In this document: piece after piece, positions 60,501 through 64,000 of the stretch
Position numbering within the stretch: position 1 is the stretch's first letter
Layout: the number at the start of each line of letters is the position of its first letter
Assembly: GCF_030704535.1 (NCBI RefSeq)
Contig: NC_081807.1
Span: 5,931,001-5,995,000, forward strand
Direction of reading: 5' to 3'
Length of the DNA: 64,000 nt
From: Vitis vinifera
Lineage: Eukaryota > Streptophyta > Magnoliopsida > Vitales > Vitaceae
Program-made: the position numbers and the translations under genes
Notes under the pieces: model-generated
What the model saw: the letters and a program-made list of their open reading frames with translations, nothing else
Told to the model about the DNA's origin: nothing
Databases searched by the model: none

Positions 60501-63500
60501 ATCCATTCTGGAAACTATGAACAGAGACATAAATGTCAGAATCTAGTACAGATACAATATACTTGATTCAGTGAAAAAAGAAAGATACCCCTTGCCAGAT
60601 AGCTCCAATCTGACAAAAAGAAAGTGTTCATCTTACCAACAAGTTTAATGTTAGTATTCTCCACTAGCCATTTTGCCCCATCCTGTGTGAATCCCACATA
60701 GCTTGTGTCAAATTTCTTTGTGAACATAAGTCGCCTGAAATGAAGTAAGTTTTGAGTCCACATGCAATTTCTTCATATCATATAACCTTCAAATTATAAC
60801 CTTTTTGGAGATTCATCACTCTTCAAATGGCATGCTAATGTTAAAGAAATAGTATGACATTTCAGAAAAAGTGCAGACTATTTCAAACTTTTGGCCACTG
60901 TCAGCAGAAACATAAAGACAACTGGAATTCATAATATTGCACATCAATAAATAAGAATATAAGCCATGAACATATTGATAAATCATGCAAGTAGAGCCTA
61001 AAGTTTAAGAAAATGTTGGATTGTAAAAGAGATATACCATTACTACAATGATAGCAGGCCAATTACTATAAAAGATTAAAGCCTAAATACTATAATATAG
61101 GTAACCACAGAATTAACTTTTTGACCTCAATGGATGATAAATTTAAAGAGAAGTGCCTTCAAGCAAATAAGAAACTTCAGTGAAGTAACTTCCCTTCTAT
61201 TAAAATTTTTAAGAGGAAGATTAATGCACAGATAAAGGCATTTTCAATAAATTTAAGATGATGAAAACAAATAGATTGGAATAATTTACATTAAAGCAAC
61301 TTCCAGTAGAATCAAATGTCAAATGAAACAATCATGGTTCAAAAGAAATCTCATTTACTGTAGCTACTAAAGGACACTGACCTCAATTATTACTTAAGAA
61401 AAAAAATAATTTGAACATGGCCTACATGATGGAATTCTGAAAAAAAAATGTCAAAATAGATTTACCTGTCCGTGTTTAATGTCCTGAAAAGCACACGACG
61501 TACTCCCTTAGGAATATTTAAGGACTCCATAACTTCAGCTGCAACATGCAGATATTGTTAACCTAATAGGTTGCAAATTAAATAAGAGAGGTGACATCAT
61601 TTTCCTATTAGTTGTCAATATATGTAAATTTTCAGTGGGTCCTTGTGAATACAGAAACTTGTCAGTAGCAAAGCAAAAGAGGAACCAGTTCAGGATGCCA
61701 ACTACTCTTCCATTGAAGGCATACACAAGCAATGATGCATCAATTTGATGTGCATTATAGATATGAATCACTGAAACGTACGTATAAGACACAACTCTTT
61801 TAACCATGCAATTATAAAAATATAGTTAAATAATCCAGCTCTACATATCAAACTCGCTAGATATAGTACCTTTGACTGCAAGAGGAATTAACATATCAAC
61901 ACAACCAGAGTGTTGAGTTAATTCACTGGGGAATACTCCAAGAATTTATTTTTTTTTTCCCTGTTTCAATTTTAGTGTGATAAGTTCCAGTTTATCTTCT
62001 TTATACCTCTCATATATCCTTCAGATTTGCTCAGGATATATTGTCTCACTAAATGAAAGCATGAATAAGCAAACAGTGTAGTGAAACAACAATGGACCTC
62101 CATAGGACTTTTGATAAGTTCACATTTGGACAATCACTCAATTTTAGACAAGCACTTCCCCACAAAGAAAGGCTCTTACTTTTTACTTCAATTAGTATGC
62201 ATCTCTTCTGTTCAGCGTGGAAGTTACTTTCAGATAAGTGGTTTCCTATTCGGTAAGAACATCTTTCACTACAGAGGTTAATCACCACACAACCTTTAGG
62301 GGCCCCACCTTGGCCCCTATTCAAGCTTTTATTAGCAGCTCCAGTTGAGTAAAGTCCAATCCCCTTGCAGCTTTAATTTTGGCCACCTAACAAGTCTTCT
62401 AGTCATTGCTGGCCACTATTTGGCCATTATATACACCTTAGGGTGTTTAGTTCTTTATAAACCATTTGTTTGCCCAATTTAGGCCATTTAATTGGCTTAT
62501 TTTTTATCATCATAACTTTCGAAATTCAATTGCCAACACTGACCTGTGGGTTATAATCATTTTCTCATTGTATCTAATTATATTGCTCAAACAACAGAAA
62601 GTGGGTTTCACAGAGCAATGCTAGTGACATGGGAAAACATATTTGAGCCAAGCAAATCTAAAGTTAGTCTCACCTTCAATACAAAACACTGCAGCAATTT
62701 TTACACACACAACAAAGATTTATCACCAAATCAATGATGATGGCAACTTAAAAGGTTTTGGCCAAATCAATGATGATGACAACTTAAAAGGTTTTGGTGA
62801 AGAAAAAAGTTGGGATGAAATGTTAGGAGCAAGTCCCCATTTACAAATACCAAGCAAGAATAAACAAAATAGCAGACAAAGCATATACAGGATTTATAGC
62901 GGTTCACTCTCAATGTGAAAGTTACGTCCACTTTGCCGCTAGAGATTCTTCACTATAATCAAAGAAAAATTACAGGGTGATCTCACGCCTCCCAATAATC
63001 ACTCCTCTGTTTTTCATACCTAAAATAGTTGTCCTAATAATCTCTTATATAATATGAAAATTAGTACAAACTAATACATGTGTAGAATACTCAAAACACC
63101 CCTTCAAAATTTGCCTTGGGGGCATCGATCTATGGTCTTGGGGAAGAATGTGATGTATGATTAAGCTTCACACAACTCAACATGAAATTTTGACATTTAA
63201 TTTTTAAGCACCAAAACTCCTACCAATAAGGAATGGATATGCCTTATAGAAAAAAAGTGAAAGGAGAAGTCACAAATGAGAGCAAAAGATGTCATCAAAA
63301 GCAATAGGACCAGCTACTAGCCATAGAATTGGCACAAATTGGTACTTTACTTGAAACCCACTTGAGGAAGTACTCTTGATCAGGTTGTCAACTAGCATAC
63401 ACATCATAATTTTGAAAGTTTTTCTTTTCAACTTATTGTGCTAAATTTAGTTACAATGCTTTTGGTGGTCAAAAAATTATTCATAAGGAATGTGAACATT

Positions 63501-63915
63501 GAATAAGCTAAGATTATCTTATACCCTCCAAAAGAACAATGAGAGTGCATTATAGAAGTGACACTAAAGCCAAAAATTGTAAAAAAATGCTAAAAAAATG
63601 CAAAATCTGCTCTTAACCCAAGCTGGCATGCTAGAATTTCTTGAAGCCTGTGGCCTGAATTCATTATATTCTGTTTCTTCTTCGGAAGACCTCAGAGCAA
63701 TGATCCAAGGAATTTCGTTTTCCATTATTTGGTTCTAACAGGCAAATTGTTATAGAAGATCATGCCAGCCAAGTATAATCAGCTATCATGTTATGCTCAT
63801 CTCAAAGAGCATTTACTGGCGGAAGAAATATTTGCAATAACATATCAAGAAGCTTATCAGAAACACATACCGGTTATGTTCTTATTCCTTGGAACATCAA
63901 CTAGCAGAGCAGGAC
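54598..63915 (-). CDS. Cyclase / kynurenine-formamidase-like protein, copy B (exons 2-6; exon 1 beyond window)
   Basis: This is a tandem paralogue of copy A on the same strand. Minus-strand exons are 63915-63871, 61538-61466, 60734-60637, 58287-58217 and 54726-54598. Their lengths (45, 73, 98, 71) equal those of copy A, and the last is one codon longer, ending CILIKG. All splice junctions are GT-AG and no stop or frameshift was seen. Diagnostic residues include [27 protein letters not shown] and [14 protein letters not shown]. The signal peptide and HxGTH metal motif should be in exon 1, just past the right edge. Introns contain a LINE (58467-59559), retrotransposon-like repeats (56800-57120) and an (AT)n tract at 55306-55327. 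The gene is probably functional, but this depends on the unseen exon 1. Confidence 0.9.
55306..55327. repeat. (AT)n microsatellite
   Basis: A run of about 11 AT dinucleotides within cyclase B intron 5. Confidence 0.9.
56805..57120. repeat. Diverged direct repeats, possibly LTR-derived
   Basis: A block around 56808-56915 ('cttcacaaaaatcttcctac', 'acacgtgttctttgcctttc', 'aataagccactctaggccct') recurs at about 57017-57116 ('cttcacaaaatctctttgc', 'tacgtgttcttcgcctattg', 'aataagcttcaccacaggc'). A third partial copy lies at 56977-57018. A TATAAATA near 56723 may be a promoter of an element. No coding domain seen. Confidence 0.65.
58467..59559 (+). mobile_element. 5'-truncated LINE bounded by a 17-bp target-site duplication
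   Basis: TAAATACATATCAATGA occurs at 58450-58466 and 59560-59576, immediately outside the element. The 3' end is a short A-rich tail (...CTATTAAAAAA). The interior shows LINE post-RT phrases on the plus strand: [14 protein letters not shown] at about 58613-58650, then a zf-RVT-like '[21 protein letters not shown]' followed by 'MDHILLHC' (about 59020-59130). Many stops are present and RT and endonuclease are lost. It sits in intron 4 of cyclase copy B, opposite to the gene. Confidence 0.92.
62821..63100. other. Possible small LTR-related remnant in cyclase B intron 2
   Basis: The phrase 'ggatttatagcggttcac' followed by 'aagttacgtccactttgcc' matches a module found in the LTR-like element at 34902-36012 and, more weakly, in the solo LTR at 51531-51930. 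A TGTTAGG start at 62821 and CAAAACA end near 63097 are suggestive. No target-site duplication confirms it. Confidence 0.35.
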
Positions 63916-64000
63916 CTGTTGAAACCAACAAATATGATCATCAGTAAAATCTAATGCATAAATGCATAGTAGCATAATATCTTCTATTTGATAAAATCCC

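Noticed and set aside
1-64000. Biosynthetic cluster or new defence-like system
   Set aside because: The genes are common plant housekeeping families, without co-directional clustering beyond the cyclase pair, and the accessory DNA is transposon-derived.

Overview
The window is plant nuclear DNA. It has AT-rich intergenic sequence, intron-rich genes with GT-AG junctions and no operons, and many decayed LINE and Copia retrotransposons. The proteins read as those of a woody eudicot. From memory of the family sequences and of the LINE type, grapevine (Vitis) is my best guess, but I could not run a search. No tRNA, rRNA, CRISPR or prokaryotic signals were seen.

Layout. 1-3861: intron or flank of a PTEN-like phosphatase, filled with two LINE fragments in opposite orientation and a possible LTR-element remnant. 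3862-6701 (+): the last eight exons of PTEN2; its 5' exons lie upstream of the window. 7800-11466 (+): seven-exon C2-domain protein with a Pro/Tyr-rich tail. 11467-19030: no gene recognised; it contains a duplicated ~0.4 kb block and short repeats upstream of the next gene. 19031-20555 (+): four-exon D3-type cyclin with an LxCxE motif. 20556-28550: mostly unexplained, with one weak candidate exon on the minus strand. 28552-30350 (-): 5'-truncated LINE with a long intact C-terminal ORF. 30666-34204 (-): three-exon RNA polymerase II subunit NRPB3, whose second intron carries another LINE. 34902-36012: LTR-like element, probably a solo LTR. 37610-39006 (-): root-cap-family pseudogene. 40475-45904 (-): complete six-exon cyclase (kynurenine-formamidase-like) gene. 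46000-48180: AT-rich with tandem repeats. 48180-52600 (+): decayed Copia element carrying an internal duplication and a reverse solo LTR. 54598-63915 (-): second cyclase gene, exons 2-6 only; exon 1 lies beyond the right edge. One of its introns contains a LINE bounded by a 17-bp target-site duplication.

How the genes relate. These are independent housekeeping or regulatory genes: phosphoinositide/protein phosphatase, C2 membrane-binding protein, G1 cyclin and Pol II core subunit. The exception is the tandem pair of cyclase genes on the minus strand. Their internal exon lengths are identical (45, 73, 98, 71 nt), but their introns have diverged through different transposon insertions. I saw no new kind of biological system. 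The most informative observations are the duplication history of the cyclase pair, the root-cap pseudogene, and several well-delimited mobile elements (LINE with TSD, solo LTR with 5-bp TSD, two MITE-like hairpins).
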